From an uncultured Collinsella sp. (GTDB taxonomy: Bacteria > Actinomycetota > Coriobacteriia > Coriobacteriales > Coriobacteriaceae), in assembly GCA_937923795.1 (NCBI GenBank), contig CALDWI010000007.1:1-64000 (forward strand): a DNA stretch of 64,000 nt, read 5' to 3'. Of this stretch, positions 14,270 to 22,974 are shown piece by piece. The notes under the pieces were generated by a model. The model was not told the DNA's origin. It worked only from the letters and a program-made list of their open reading frames with translations, and did no database searches. The position numbers were made by a program, and so were the translations under genes. Within the stretch, counting starts at the first letter, position 1, and the number at the start of each line of letters is the position of its first letter.

Positions 14270-16993
14270 ATGGCAGCAACGGATATCGAGCGCGGACTCT
14301 CGACCGCCGAGGTCGAGGAGCGCATCGCCGCCGGTAAGATCAACCGCAACATGGAGCTCAAGACCAAGTCGGTCAAAGAGCTCATCATCGAGAACCTCTG
14401 CACGCTGTTTAACTTGATCAACGTGGTCTTGGCGATTTTGGTGTTGCTGACCGGTTCGTTTAAGAACCTGACGTTTCTGTTCGTGGTGTTCTTGAACACG
14501 GCAATTGGCGTCATTCAGTCCATGCGTTCCAAGCGGATGGTCGACAAGCTTACGCTGCTCACCTCTAAGAAGGCCATCGCGGTGCGCGATGGCGCCGAGG
14601 TGGAGCTCGACCTGGACCAGATCGTGCTCGACGATATCATTCGCCTGGGGCGCGGTGACCAAATTCCCGCCGACGCCGTGGTGGTGTCGGGCGAGGCGCT
14701 CGTCAACGAGAGTCTGCTGACGGGCGAGAGCGATCTTATCAAAAAGCAGCCCGGCTCCGAGCTCATGAGCGGCAGCTTTATCGACTCAGGCCTGCTGCGC
14801 GCCCGCGTGATCCATGTCGGCGCCGATAACTACGTGGCAAAGATCAACAACGAGGCCAAGTACGTCAAAAAGGTCAATTCCGAGATCATGAACGCGTTGA
14901 ATGCCATCGTGCGGTTCGCGAGCATTATCATGATTCCGCTTGGTCTGGCGCTCTTTGCTTCGAGTGTGAGCGAGCTGTGGGATGCCGCGGGAACCCCGGG
15001 CGATAGCGCACTTTCTTGGTGTTTCTCCGAGCTGCTGGCCGGCCGTGTGCCTTCTTCGGCGCTGCTGTCCACGGTTGGTGCCCTGCTGGGCATGATTCCG
15101 CAGGGCCTGGTGCTGCTGACCTCGTCGGTGCTCGCGATCGCCACGGTGCGCCTGGCGCGTCGCAAGGTGCTGGCACAGCAGCTCTACTGCATCGAGACGC
15201 TCGCGCGCGTCGACGTTTTGTGCCTGGACAAGACGGGCACCATCACCTCGGGCCGTATGGAGGTCGAGGGCACCTACCCGCTGCCTGTTGAGGGTGTTGG
15301 CTTTGGCGCGGACTCGGACGAGGCGGCTGTCCCCGTCGAGACCACGGTGCTCGACTTTGCGCTTGCCAACGTAGCACGTGCGACCTCGGCAGATGCCAAC
15401 GAGACCTGCCAGGCGCTGCTCAACTATTACGCCGATCGCCCGGTCGAGGTGTCCGAGCCGCTGTCGGTCATTCCATTCTCGTCGTCTAAAAAATGGAGCG
15501 GCGCTTCTTTTGCACAGGGCTCCTACGTAATGGGCGCCGCGCAATTTGTGCTCTCTGATCGTGCGTTTGCCCAGGTCGAGAACCGTGTCGCCGAGCTTGC
15601 CGATACCTGCCGCGTGCTCGTGGTGGCGCGCGTGGACGGCTTTACGCCCGATGGGGATATGGTGGGCGAGGCCGAGCCCGTGGGATTTGTGACCATCTGC
15701 GACGAGATTCGTACCTCGGCGGCCGAGACCATCGGCTACTTTAACGAGCAGGGCGTGACCCTCAACGTGATCAGCGGCGACGACCCACGTACGGTGTCGT
15801 CGATCGCGCGCGTGGTGGGCGTGCCGGGGGCGGACGCTTATGTGGACGCCACGACGCTCGATACGCCGGCCAAGCTCGATGCCGCAGTGGACCGCTACCA
15901 TGTCTTTGGTCGTGTGACCCCGCAGCAGAAGCGCGAGCTCGTGCAGGCGCTCAAGCGCCGCGAGCACACCGTGGCCATGACGGGCGACGGCGTCAACGAC
16001 GTGCTGGCGCTCAAGGAGGCCGACTGCTCCGTCGCCATGGCGGCCGGCTCCGATGCCGCGCGCAACGTGGCCGAGATCGTACTCGTCGACAACGATTTTG
16101 CCTCGATGCCCGCCGTGGTGGCCGAGGGCCGTCGCTCCATCAACAACCTGCAGCGTTCGGCCTCACTGTTCCTGACCAAGACGCTGTTCTCGATGGGCCT
16201 GGCGGCGCTGTGTATCGCGCTGCCGCCGTACCCCTTCGAGCCCATCCAGATGACGCTCATTAACTTCTTCTGCATCGGCGCGCCGGGCTTCGTGTTGGGC
16301 CTGGAGCCCAACAATGCTCGCGTGAAGGGTGCGTTTTTGACGAACGTACTCAAGCGGGCGCTGCCGGCGTCGATTGCGGTCATTTTGGCTGCGGCGCTCG
16401 ATATCTTTGTGGCGCGCGTGTTTGGCTTTAGCCAGCTCACGCTGTCTACGATGTGCCTGCTTACGTCGTGCGCGGCGAGCGTCAGCCTGATCTGGCGCAT
16501 TTCGCAGCCTCTCACGCCCTTACGTGTGGTGCTCTTTGTGTTTGTAGTCGCCGGCATCCTGGTGGGCGTTATCGGATTCCCGGAGCTGCTGTCCATTGCC
16601 AACCTGTCGATGGGCCAGATGGTTATCTTGGCTGTTATCGTGGTCTTTACCTGCTCGGTGTTCTTTAAGCTCGCCACGATGATGGATTCGCTCAAGCCGC
16701 GTCGTCGTCATACCGCAACTGGTTTTGGCCGTGGTGTGCGCGTCCACCTGGGTCGCGGTGGCGGCAAGGTGAGCTCGACGGGTTCGACGGCCGAGCGTTT
16801 TGCCAAGCGCGTCGCCGCCGACATGGCGCAGCGCCGTGAAGATCGCACCGCTCGCGAGGCCGAGGCCCGCGCACTCGAGGGCGTGGCCCAGGCCCAGCCC
16901 AAGAAAAAGAAGAATACCGGAGCCAGGCGCTCTCGCGTGACCAAGTCCGCCCAAGGCATCAAAGTCTCGATGCCAAGTAAAAAGAAGAAGTAG
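14270..16993 (+). CDS. HAD-type P-type ATPase, cation transporting (CtpE-like)
   Basis: ATP-driven ion pump of the cytoplasmic membrane. The actuator motif TGES is at residues 151-154, the phosphorylated aspartate of DKTGT at 320, and the hinge is MTGDGVNDVLALKEAD. Helix 4 reads MIPQGLVLLTS, so the usual PEGL is PQGL here. The overall layout resembles mycobacterial CtpE, a calcium importer (recalled); ion specificity is not proven by sequence. The last 80 residues form a cytoplasmic tail rich in Arg and Lys, ending in PSKKKK. ATG at 14270 is chosen because GGGA precedes it and the alignable region begins there (907 residues); the frame stays open upstream into the tRNA, which cannot be coding. 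Confidence 0.88.
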   Translation: MAATDIERGLSTAEVEERIAAGKINRNMELKTKSVKELIIENLCTLFNLINVVLAILVLLTGSFKNLTFLFVVFLNTAIGVIQSMRSKRMVDKLTLLTSKKAIAVRDGAEVELDLDQIVLDDIIRLGRGDQIPADAVVVSGEALVNESLLTGESDLIKKQPGSELMSGSFIDSGLLRARVIHVGADNYVAKINNEAKYVKKVNSEIMNALNAIVRFASIIMIPLGLALFASSVSELWDAAGTPGDSALSWCFSELLAGRVPSSALLSTVGALLGMIPQGLVLLTSSVLAIATVRLARRKVLAQQLYCIETLARVDVLCLDKTGTITSGRMEVEGTYPLPVEGVGFGADSDEAAVPVETTVLDFALANVARATSADANETCQALLNYYADRPVEVSEPLSVIPFSSSKKWSGASFAQGSYVMGAAQFVLSDRAFAQVENRVAELADTCRVLVVARVDGFTPDGDMVGEAEPVGFVTICDEIRTSAAETIGYFNEQGVTLNVISGDDPRTVSSIARVVGVPGADAYVDATTLDTPAKLDAAVDRYHVFGRVTPQQKRELVQALKRREHTVAMTGDGVNDVLALKEADCSVAMAAGSDAARNVAEIVLVDNDFASMPAVVAEGRRSINNLQRSASLFLTKTLFSMGLAALCIALPPYPFEPIQMTLINFFCIGAPGFVLGLEPNNARVKGAFLTNVLKRALPASIAVILAAALDIFVARVFGFSQLTLSTMCLLTSCAASVSLIWRISQPLTPLRVVLFVFVVAGILVGVIGFPELLSIANLSMGQMVILAVIVVFTCSVFFKLATMMDSLKPRRRHTATGFGRGVRVHLGRGGGKVSSTGSTAERFAKRVAADMAQRREDRTAREAEARALEGVAQAQPKKKKNTGARRSRVTKSAQGIKVSMPSKKKK

Positions 16994-17095
16994 CTACGCG
17001 CCCTGGCGATGTTGAATTGGTGCCTTGTTCCTGTGGGGCCGTGGCGATGTTATGCTCTAACTCGATTGTTTGAATTGCTTCGAAAAGAGGATGCC

Positions 17096-18238
17096 GTGAT
17101 CTGCCCGCATTGCCTTAAGACTATCGAGGACGGCGCCTCGTTCTGCCCCTACTGCAACGCCTATGTGGGTCCGGGCGATGGTCCCGAGCACACCGAGTTC
17201 GTGTTCTGTGAGGGCTGCGGTGCCCGTCTTTCTCCGCATGATCGTACGTGCCCCAAATGCGGACGCCCCGCTCCGGGTATCCTCTCCGAGGACGCGGCCG
17301 CATCCGACCTGGCAGCGGGCCGCACGGCGGGCTTTCCGCGCCTAACGCAAGAGCAGATCGATACCGAGGTGCCGCATGCGCCCGCCTCGGCAGCCGCGGT
17401 GCTTTCGGACGCCGCCGATCCTAACGAGACCTGCGTGTTGCCGGCTTTCGATAAGGATTTCGGTATCCCCAAGGTCGATATTCCCACGCCCGTTTCCCTG
17501 CACGACGATGCTCAAAAACCCAAGCGCAAGGTGCATCCCGACGAGGACGCCTATCACAAGCACAAGCGTCATATCCCCAAGCCGCTCATCGTCATCGCGG
17601 TCCTTGCCGTCGTTTGCGGCGGTGCCTATTGGTTCGTGACGGCCGATCCCATGGGTGTCATGCCTGGCTTCTATGACCAGTTTGGCCAGGCCGCGCAGAC
17701 GACCTTCCCCACGCGCCAAAAGGGCGAGGCGACTGAGGACGATACCAAGCAAGACGATTCTGCCGAGGTGGTCCAGGAAGAAACCGTGCTCACCGATGAT
17801 CAGCTCTATACCAGGCTCGACGGTCTGTATCAGACCATCGTGTCCTACGGTGACGAGGACCAGATCGGCGAGGTCATCGATTCCTTTAACAACGGCTATC
17901 TCCGATCGCCGCTGTCCACCCGTCAGGAGCTGTCGCAGAGTGCCTACGCCCTGCGCGACCAGATCAAAAAGACGCAAGATGAGCTCAACAACCTTAAGTA
18001 TCAGGACGATACGGTCTATGCGGACGACATCGCCCACTTAAAGCAGCTTGCCGAGTGGATGTACGAGCGCGTCGACGTGATCTGCCAGAGCTGGGACATC
18101 TCGCTGGCCATTCCCGATGGCGAGTCGATGAGTTCCCACCAAAGCGAGATCCTTGCGCCCATCGCACAGGGCGGCAACAGCGCGCTGAATCAGTACGACG
18201 CCAACGTGGGCTCCTGGAAGCCGCAGCAGCGTTCCTAA
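17096..18238 (+). CDS. Double zinc-ribbon single-pass membrane protein of unknown function
   Basis: Not assigned to a known function. The N terminus carries two treble-cysteine ribbons, Cys3/6/17/20 and Cys38/41/52/55 (CPHC, CPYC, CEGC, CPKC), followed by an acidic low-complexity linker, a basic stretch HKHKRHIPK, and one transmembrane helix near residues 163-181. The C-terminal 200 residues lie outside and are predicted to be helical, with a coiled-coil-like stretch around LRDQIKKTQDELNNL. The topology is zinc ribbon inside, sensor-like helical part outside. GTG at 17096 is chosen because AAAGAGG is 5 bases upstream and the ribbon begins at once, as usual. It is followed by a cyclophilin and another inside-helix-outside protein. 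Confidence 0.8.
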   Translation: MICPHCLKTIEDGASFCPYCNAYVGPGDGPEHTEFVFCEGCGARLSPHDRTCPKCGRPAPGILSEDAAASDLAAGRTAGFPRLTQEQIDTEVPHAPASAAAVLSDAADPNETCVLPAFDKDFGIPKVDIPTPVSLHDDAQKPKRKVHPDEDAYHKHKRHIPKPLIVIAVLAVVCGGAYWFVTADPMGVMPGFYDQFGQAAQTTFPTRQKGEATEDDTKQDDSAEVVQEETVLTDDQLYTRLDGLYQTIVSYGDEDQIGEVIDSFNNGYLRSPLSTRQELSQSAYALRDQIKKTQDELNNLKYQDDTVYADDIAHLKQLAEWMYERVDVICQSWDISLAIPDGESMSSHQSEILAPIAQGGNSALNQYDANVGSWKPQQRS

Positions 18239-18276
18239 AATTAGTTCACCATAGTCGGCATAACCTACGTGCGCAA

Positions 18277-18306
18277 TTGATGTAAGCGCATGCTTATTGC
18301 TACAAT
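18277..18306 (+). promoter_or_regulatory. Promoter of the cyclophilin gene
   Basis: TTGATG (18277-18282) and TACAAT (18301-18306) with an 18-base spacer, 40 bases before the ATG. It probably also drives the TPR gene. Confidence 0.7.
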
Positions 18307-18345
18307 TCGTACAAATATGCTTTAAACGCACGAGGAAGGAACCGC

Positions 18346-18888
18346 ATGTTTGGTTTTAAGAAAGAGCTCTACACGCCCGAGTATCAGCTTGCCGGCGACG
18401 AGTGCGCCGTTATCGAGACGTCGAAGGGTACCATCAAGGTCAAGTTTGACGGCGAGGGCGCTCCCATTCATGTCGCGAACTTCTGCGAGCTTTCCACGAT
18501 GGGCTTCTATGATGGTCTTAAGTTCCATCGCTATGTGCCCGGCTTTGTCATTCAGGGCGGCGACCCCAATACTCGCGATATGTCCGGCGCCGACGTCGCT
18601 GCCGGTCTTGAGGGCCCCGACGGCATGCCCGGTACCGGTGGCCCCGGCTACTGCATCAAGGGCGAGTTTGCCACCAATCCGCGCAACAGCCATGTCGATG
18701 GTGCCCTTGCCATGGCACGCTCCATGGACCCCGATTCCGCGGGTTCGCAGTTCTACTTCTGCTTGGGTGCCCAGCATAACCTCGATTCCGGTTACACCGT
18801 CTTTGGTACCACGGTCGAGGGTCTCGATGTGATTTCGCAGCTGCGTGCCGGCGACGAGATCGTCCATGTCGAGATCGTTCACGAGTAA
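18346..18888 (+). CDS. Peptidyl-prolyl cis-trans isomerase, cyclophilin type
   Basis: Speeds proline isomerisation during protein folding, here without a signal peptide and therefore cytoplasmic. The 180-residue protein has the cyclophilin core: KFHRYVPGFVIQGGDP (catalytic Arg and hydrophobic pocket), GGPGYCIKGEF, ALAMARSMDPDSAGSQFYFCL and YTVFGTTVEGLDV. A short N-terminal extension (about 20 residues) precedes the first strand. GGAAGGAACC provides the ribosome site. The TPR membrane-protein gene starts 11 bases after its stop, so the two form an operon. Confidence 0.93.
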   Translation: MFGFKKELYTPEYQLAGDECAVIETSKGTIKVKFDGEGAPIHVANFCELSTMGFYDGLKFHRYVPGFVIQGGDPNTRDMSGADVAAGLEGPDGMPGTGGPGYCIKGEFATNPRNSHVDGALAMARSMDPDSAGSQFYFCLGAQHNLDSGYTVFGTTVEGLDVISQLRAGDEIVHVEIVHE

Positions 18889-18899
18889 AGGGGACTTCC

Positions 18900-20204
18900 T
18901 TGAATAGCCAGCTGATCCAACAGGGCCGCGCCGCTTACCGCGCGGGTGATTTTTCCGCTGCAGCCCAGATGCTTGGGGCGGCAAAAACTCCCGATGAGAT
19001 TATGGGCGAGGCCGATCACCTTCGTGGCAACGCCTTGATGCACCTGGGCATGTATGCCGAGGCCGCCGAGGCCTATGCCGCCGCCCTCAACGACGGCACC
19101 TACGGCAAGCGCGGCGCGCTGCTCACCAACCGCGGCAAGGCGCTCGCCGCCGTGGGCGACTACACAACGGCCGCTCAGGCATTCTCTGCTGCTACCCAGG
19201 ATGCTTCCTATGCCACGCCGTTTAAGGCCTATCTGGGCCTGGGTAACGCGCTGTTCCAGTCGGGTGACTATGCCAACGCGGGTACTGCCTTCCGTCAGGC
19301 TGCCATCGACGGCGCCAATCCGGCTCCTGCCGCCGCACTCGGCGAGCTCGGTCGTTGCTTCATTAAGCTCGGCCGTCCGGCGGACGCCGTGGAGACCTAC
19401 CGCACGGCTATCGACTTTGCCGGCCCCCGCGACGACACGCGTGCGCTCAACGCCGGCATGGGTCAGGCGCTTTCTGCCGCCGGCCGTCCCTCCGACGCAC
19501 TCGACGCCTTTAACGCTGCCACTGCCGATGGCATCTACCAGCTCACCTCCGAGCAGGCCGACGAGCTTGCCCGCGTGCACGATTCGCTTGCCGCGCTGTC
19601 TGCCCAGACGGCTATGGCCACGGCTCCGGCGCCCGCGATGGACGCTCCTGCCGTTGATCCGCTCGATCCTACGGGCGCGACCGGTCAGTTTATGCCCGAT
19701 CCCTCGGACACCGGCTTCTTTACACTGTCCGAGTCCGAGATGGTCCAGCAGGACCGTCAGGATCGTAAGCAGGCCAAGGTCCGTCGTCGCCATCGCCACA
19801 CGGGTCTCAAAGTCTTCATCGTGCTGCTTCTGCTCATTTTGATCGCCGCGGGCGGTCTGGGCTTTGCCTACACGCGCGGCTTTGGCTTCCCGTCTCAGGA
19901 GTCTGTCGTTACCGATCTATTCCAGGCTGCCGGCGACGGTGACACCGCAAAGGCCGAGTCTTGCCTGGCCTCGAGCCTGTCCGAGGACGCCAAGTCGATG
20001 ATCATCTCCTCGATTCCGCAGGGCGCCACCGTGTCCGTCGAGGGCATGGATCAGTCCATGACCGAGACGACCGCCAAGGTCAAGGCTTCGCTGTCCAAGG
20101 GCGGCGAGCAGGAGTACACCGTCAAATTTGTGCGCTCCGACAACCATATCGGCTGGGCAGTTTCCTCGCTCGATATGGATTTCTCGGCTGCTGACAACCA
20201 GTAG
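18900..20204 (+). CDS. TPR-repeat single-pass membrane protein with extracytoplasmic C-terminal domain
   Basis: Function unknown. About six TPR-like helical repeats occupy residues 1-220 (for example GKALAAVGDYTTAAQAFSAA, GNALFQSGDYANAGTAFRQA). They are followed by a flexible Ala/Pro/Asp linker, a basic stretch RRRHRHTGLK and one transmembrane helix near 302-324. The outer domain of about 110 residues begins ESVVTDLFQAAGDGDTAKAE and resembles small NTF2/DUF4878-like domains. TTG at 18900 is used, with AAAGGGG 6 bases upstream. Cytoplasmic TPRs suggest a scaffold for protein partners. The position just before mreB makes an envelope role plausible, but this is inference only. Confidence 0.8.
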   Translation: MNSQLIQQGRAAYRAGDFSAAAQMLGAAKTPDEIMGEADHLRGNALMHLGMYAEAAEAYAAALNDGTYGKRGALLTNRGKALAAVGDYTTAAQAFSAATQDASYATPFKAYLGLGNALFQSGDYANAGTAFRQAAIDGANPAPAAALGELGRCFIKLGRPADAVETYRTAIDFAGPRDDTRALNAGMGQALSAAGRPSDALDAFNAATADGIYQLTSEQADELARVHDSLAALSAQTAMATAPAPAMDAPAVDPLDPTGATGQFMPDPSDTGFFTLSESEMVQQDRQDRKQAKVRRRHRHTGLKVFIVLLLLILIAAGGLGFAYTRGFGFPSQESVVTDLFQAAGDGDTAKAESCLASSLSEDAKSMIISSIPQGATVSVEGMDQSMTETTAKVKASLSKGGEQEYTVKFVRSDNHIGWAVSSLDMDFSAADNQ

Positions 20205-20226
20205 TGACCTTATGGGATTTAGCTTT

Positions 20227-20259
20227 GCCCGGCGCTTCACCGCAAGTGAGGTGCCGGGC
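20227..20259 (+). terminator. Hairpin, probable terminator before mreB
   Basis: Arms 20227-20240 and 20246-20259 pair over 14 bp with two G-T wobbles and a CGCAA loop. Only two T follow, so termination may be partial. Confidence 0.55.
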
Positions 20260-20319
20260 TTGCGCTAGTATGATGAGCTAGTAGTTTTCCAGCAATCATC
20301 CAACACATCAGGAGTTGCG

Positions 20320-21363
20320 TTGTTTTCTTTGATGGATATGTTCTTCGGTAGCTATGCGGGCGATCTTGCCATCGACCTCGGCACCGCAAATACGCTTGTC
20401 TCCGTGCGTGGCAAGGGCATCGTCATTCGCGAGCCGTCTGTTGTCGCCATCGACAAGAACGACGAGCGCATCCTCGCGGTCGGTATCGAGGCAAAGCGCA
20501 TGCTCGGCCGTACGCCCGGCAACATCGTGGCCGTTCGTCCCCTGAAGGACGGCGTCATCGCCGACTTCGATGTTACCGAGGCCATGCTTCGCTACTTTAT
20601 CGACAAGGCGTCCGAGAAGCGATATCCGTGGACCCCGCGTCCGCGCGTTGTCGTCTGCGTTCCCTCCGGTGTCACGTCGGTCGAGAAGCGTGCCGTCTTT
20701 GAGGCCACGATCCAGGCCGGCGCCCGCCAGGCCTACCTGATCGAAGAGCCCATGGCCGCCGCTATCGGCGCCGACCTGCCCGTCGAGGAACCCACCGGCT
20801 CCATGGTCATCGACATCGGCGGCGGTACCACCGAGGTCGCCGTTATCGCTATGGGCGGCATCGTCGTCTCGCAGTCCATCCGTATTGCCGGTGATGAGTT
20901 CGATCAGGCTATCCTCACGCACGTTCGTGATGCCTACAACCTGGCCATCGGCGAGCGTACGGCAGAGGACATCAAGATCAAGGTCGGCTCCGCCGTGCCG
21001 CTCAAGGACGAGCTCGACGTCGAGGTCAACGGCCGCGACGTGATTACCGGTCTGCCCAAGACCGTGCGCATCGAGAGCGAGGAGATTCGTCGCGCGCTCA
21101 ACAAGCCGCTCGACGAGATGGCCAAGGCCGTCAAGGACGCCCTCGATGCCACGCCTCCCGATCTCGCCTCGGACCTTATGTACTACGGCATTTTGCTGAC
21201 CGGTGGCGGCGCGCTGCTGCGCGGTCTCGACGTGCGCCTGCGCGATGAGACCGGTGTTTCGGTCAACGTCAGCCCCACGGCGCTCGATAACGTCGTTAAC
21301 GGCTGTGCCCGCGTGCTCGAGGCCAATGCGTTTGATGGCGGCTTCGTCCAGACCAATGCTTAA
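20320..21363 (+). CDS. mreB: Rod shape-determining protein MreB
   Basis: Actin-like ATPase that forms membrane-bound filaments and directs elongation wall synthesis. Motifs: phosphate 1 AIDLGTANTLV, phosphate 2 VIDIGGGTTEVAVI, and adenosine loop LTGGGALLRGLDVRL, with PMAAAIGADLPVEEPTGSM between. The N terminus MFSLMDMFFGSY is amphipathic and suited to membrane binding. Start TTG at 20320 because CAGGAG is 5 bases upstream; 347 residues, the family norm. First gene of the mreBCD-PBP2-rodA cluster; mreC follows after 21 bases. Confidence 0.97.
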   Translation: MFSLMDMFFGSYAGDLAIDLGTANTLVSVRGKGIVIREPSVVAIDKNDERILAVGIEAKRMLGRTPGNIVAVRPLKDGVIADFDVTEAMLRYFIDKASEKRYPWTPRPRVVVCVPSGVTSVEKRAVFEATIQAGARQAYLIEEPMAAAIGADLPVEEPTGSMVIDIGGGTTEVAVIAMGGIVVSQSIRIAGDEFDQAILTHVRDAYNLAIGERTAEDIKIKVGSAVPLKDELDVEVNGRDVITGLPKTVRIESEEIRRALNKPLDEMAKAVKDALDATPPDLASDLMYYGILLTGGGALLRGLDVRLRDETGVSVNVSPTALDNVVNGCARVLEANAFDGGFVQTNA

Positions 21364-21384
21364 TTTCCAAAAGGTGGATTCCAT

Positions 21385-22383
21385 TTGGCACGATCTTCGG
21401 GTTTCTCCACAAATCTGAATACCAAGCGACAATCAACGGGTATGCGCCCGTTGATTGTTTTCAGCCTGATTTCGGTGTTGCTGCTCACGTTTTACATCCG
21501 CGAGGGCGAGGCAGGGCCGATTCATGCCGTGCGTTCGGGCGTAACGACGATTACCTCTCCGGTGCGCTTTGTGGGCTCGGCTGTGGCGGCTCCCTTCAAT
21601 GCGATTGGCAACGTGTTCTCTAACCTAACGGCGTCGCAGGACACGCTCGATGAGCTCAAGAAGCAAAATGAGGAGCTGACCTCTAAGGTCGCCGAGCTTT
21701 CTGAGGCTCAAAAGACTGCCGAGCGCCTGGAGGGCCTGGTCGGGCTGCAATCGACCTACAACCTCAAATCGACCGCAGCTCGTATCGTTGGTGCCTCCGG
21801 CGATGCCTGGACCTCGACCGTTACCATCGACAAGGGCTCTGCCGACGGCCTTACCATCAACATGCCCGTGACGAGTTCTGCCGGTGTTATCGGCCAGATT
21901 ATCGAGGTATCGGCCAAGACCTCTACCGTGCGCCTGATTGGCGACGAGAACTCGGGCGTGTCCGCCATGGTGCAGGACACGCGCGCCCAGGGTATGCTGC
22001 AGGGTCAGGCTGACGGCACGCTGCGTCTTGAGTACGTGAGCGTCGACTCCGATGTTAAGGTTGGCGATATCATCGTGACCTCTGGCATCGGCGGCGTGTT
22101 CCCCAAGGGCCTTCCGCTTGGCACCGTCTCGTCGGTTGAGAAATCGGCAAACGACGTGTACTACACCATTGTGGTGCGCGCTCAGACCACGGCCGAGAAC
22201 AACGAGGAAGTGCTGGTCATCACCTCGCTGACCGACGAACAGTCGGCCTCGGATGAGGACGTGAGCACGGCCAACAGCACGCCGCAGGGAACGTCGCGCG
22301 ATGCTGCGACCAAGACGAAGGATGAGAGCTCGGATGACAGTTCCGACACGTCCGAGACGACCGATTCTGGCTCGAGCGAATAG
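21385..22383 (+). CDS. mreC: Rod shape-determining protein MreC
   Basis: Bitopic membrane protein linking MreB to PBP2 and RodA outside the membrane. One transmembrane helix (about residues 22-38, LIVFSLISVLLLTFYI) is followed by a coiled coil (LDELKKQNEELTSKVAEL) and two beta domains with ARIVGASGDAWTSTVTIDKG and VTSSAGVIGQI, both typical. The C-terminal 45 residues are a Ser/Asp/Thr-rich unstructured tail, longer than in many homologues. TTG start at 21385 with AAAAGGTGG upstream. It is co-transcribed with mreB and mreD. Confidence 0.95.
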   Translation: MARSSGFSTNLNTKRQSTGMRPLIVFSLISVLLLTFYIREGEAGPIHAVRSGVTTITSPVRFVGSAVAAPFNAIGNVFSNLTASQDTLDELKKQNEELTSKVAELSEAQKTAERLEGLVGLQSTYNLKSTAARIVGASGDAWTSTVTIDKGSADGLTINMPVTSSAGVIGQIIEVSAKTSTVRLIGDENSGVSAMVQDTRAQGMLQGQADGTLRLEYVSVDSDVKVGDIIVTSGIGGVFPKGLPLGTVSSVEKSANDVYYTIVVRAQTTAENNEEVLVITSLTDEQSASDEDVSTANSTPQGTSRDAATKTKDESSDDSSDTSETTDSGSSE

Positions 22384-22394
22384 GGGGCATGTCC

Positions 22395-22961
22395 ATGGAT
22401 CTACACGAGCAGGGGATGAGCTCCCGCACGTTTGTAATCGCCGCCATTGTGTGTGTGCTGCTGCAGGCAGGCCTGGCACCGCAGATCTCCATTGCGGGAG
22501 GTCGCGTCAACTTCATGATTATCCTGGTGTGCCTAAGCGTGTTCTCGGGCGACCCGACCCGTGCCGTCGTGTGCGGTTTTTGCAGCGGCTTGTTTTATGA
22601 CCTGTCCGCTGCCGTGCCGGTGGGCGTTATGTCGCTCCTGCTGACCGTGGGTTCTTTTGCCCTGGTGCACAGCGCCGTCGGTCAGACGGGCGGTACCCCG
22701 AGTGCGCGCGGCGTCACCGTGGGCGCCTTCGCGCTCGTCATTAATGTGATCTACAGCATCATCTTGCTGTTTATGGGTTTGGAGACGAGCTTTGTCGTGG
22801 CGATCTTCGGCCATGCGCTGCCGTCCTCGATCCTGACGGGTCTGGTTGCCATTCCGTTTTTGATGTCCGGCGTCGTGCCGCAGTCCGGCTATGGATTCTC
22901 CGCACGTGGCGGACGCCAGACGGGTATGCGCTTTAAGCCCAAGACCCGCAAGCTCAAATAG
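22395..22961 (+). CDS. mreD: Rod shape-determining protein MreD
   Basis: Small integral membrane partner of MreC. The 188 residues contain about five hydrophobic helices, with the family feature GRVNFMIILVCLSVFSG and a conserved acidic helix end in CGFCSGLFYDLSAAVPVG. The C terminus is basic (GMRFKPKTRKLK), predicted cytoplasmic. ATG at 22395 is preferred over ATG at 22389 because the GGGGG site is 7 bases from the former and only 1 base from the latter. Sequence identity in this family is low, so the call rests on position and topology. Confidence 0.9.
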   Translation: MDLHEQGMSSRTFVIAAIVCVLLQAGLAPQISIAGGRVNFMIILVCLSVFSGDPTRAVVCGFCSGLFYDLSAAVPVGVMSLLLTVGSFALVHSAVGQTGGTPSARGVTVGAFALVINVIYSIILLFMGLETSFVVAIFGHALPSSILTGLVAIPFLMSGVVPQSGYGFSARGGRQTGMRFKPKTRKLK

Positions 22962-22974
22962 GGGAGGCCCGTAG

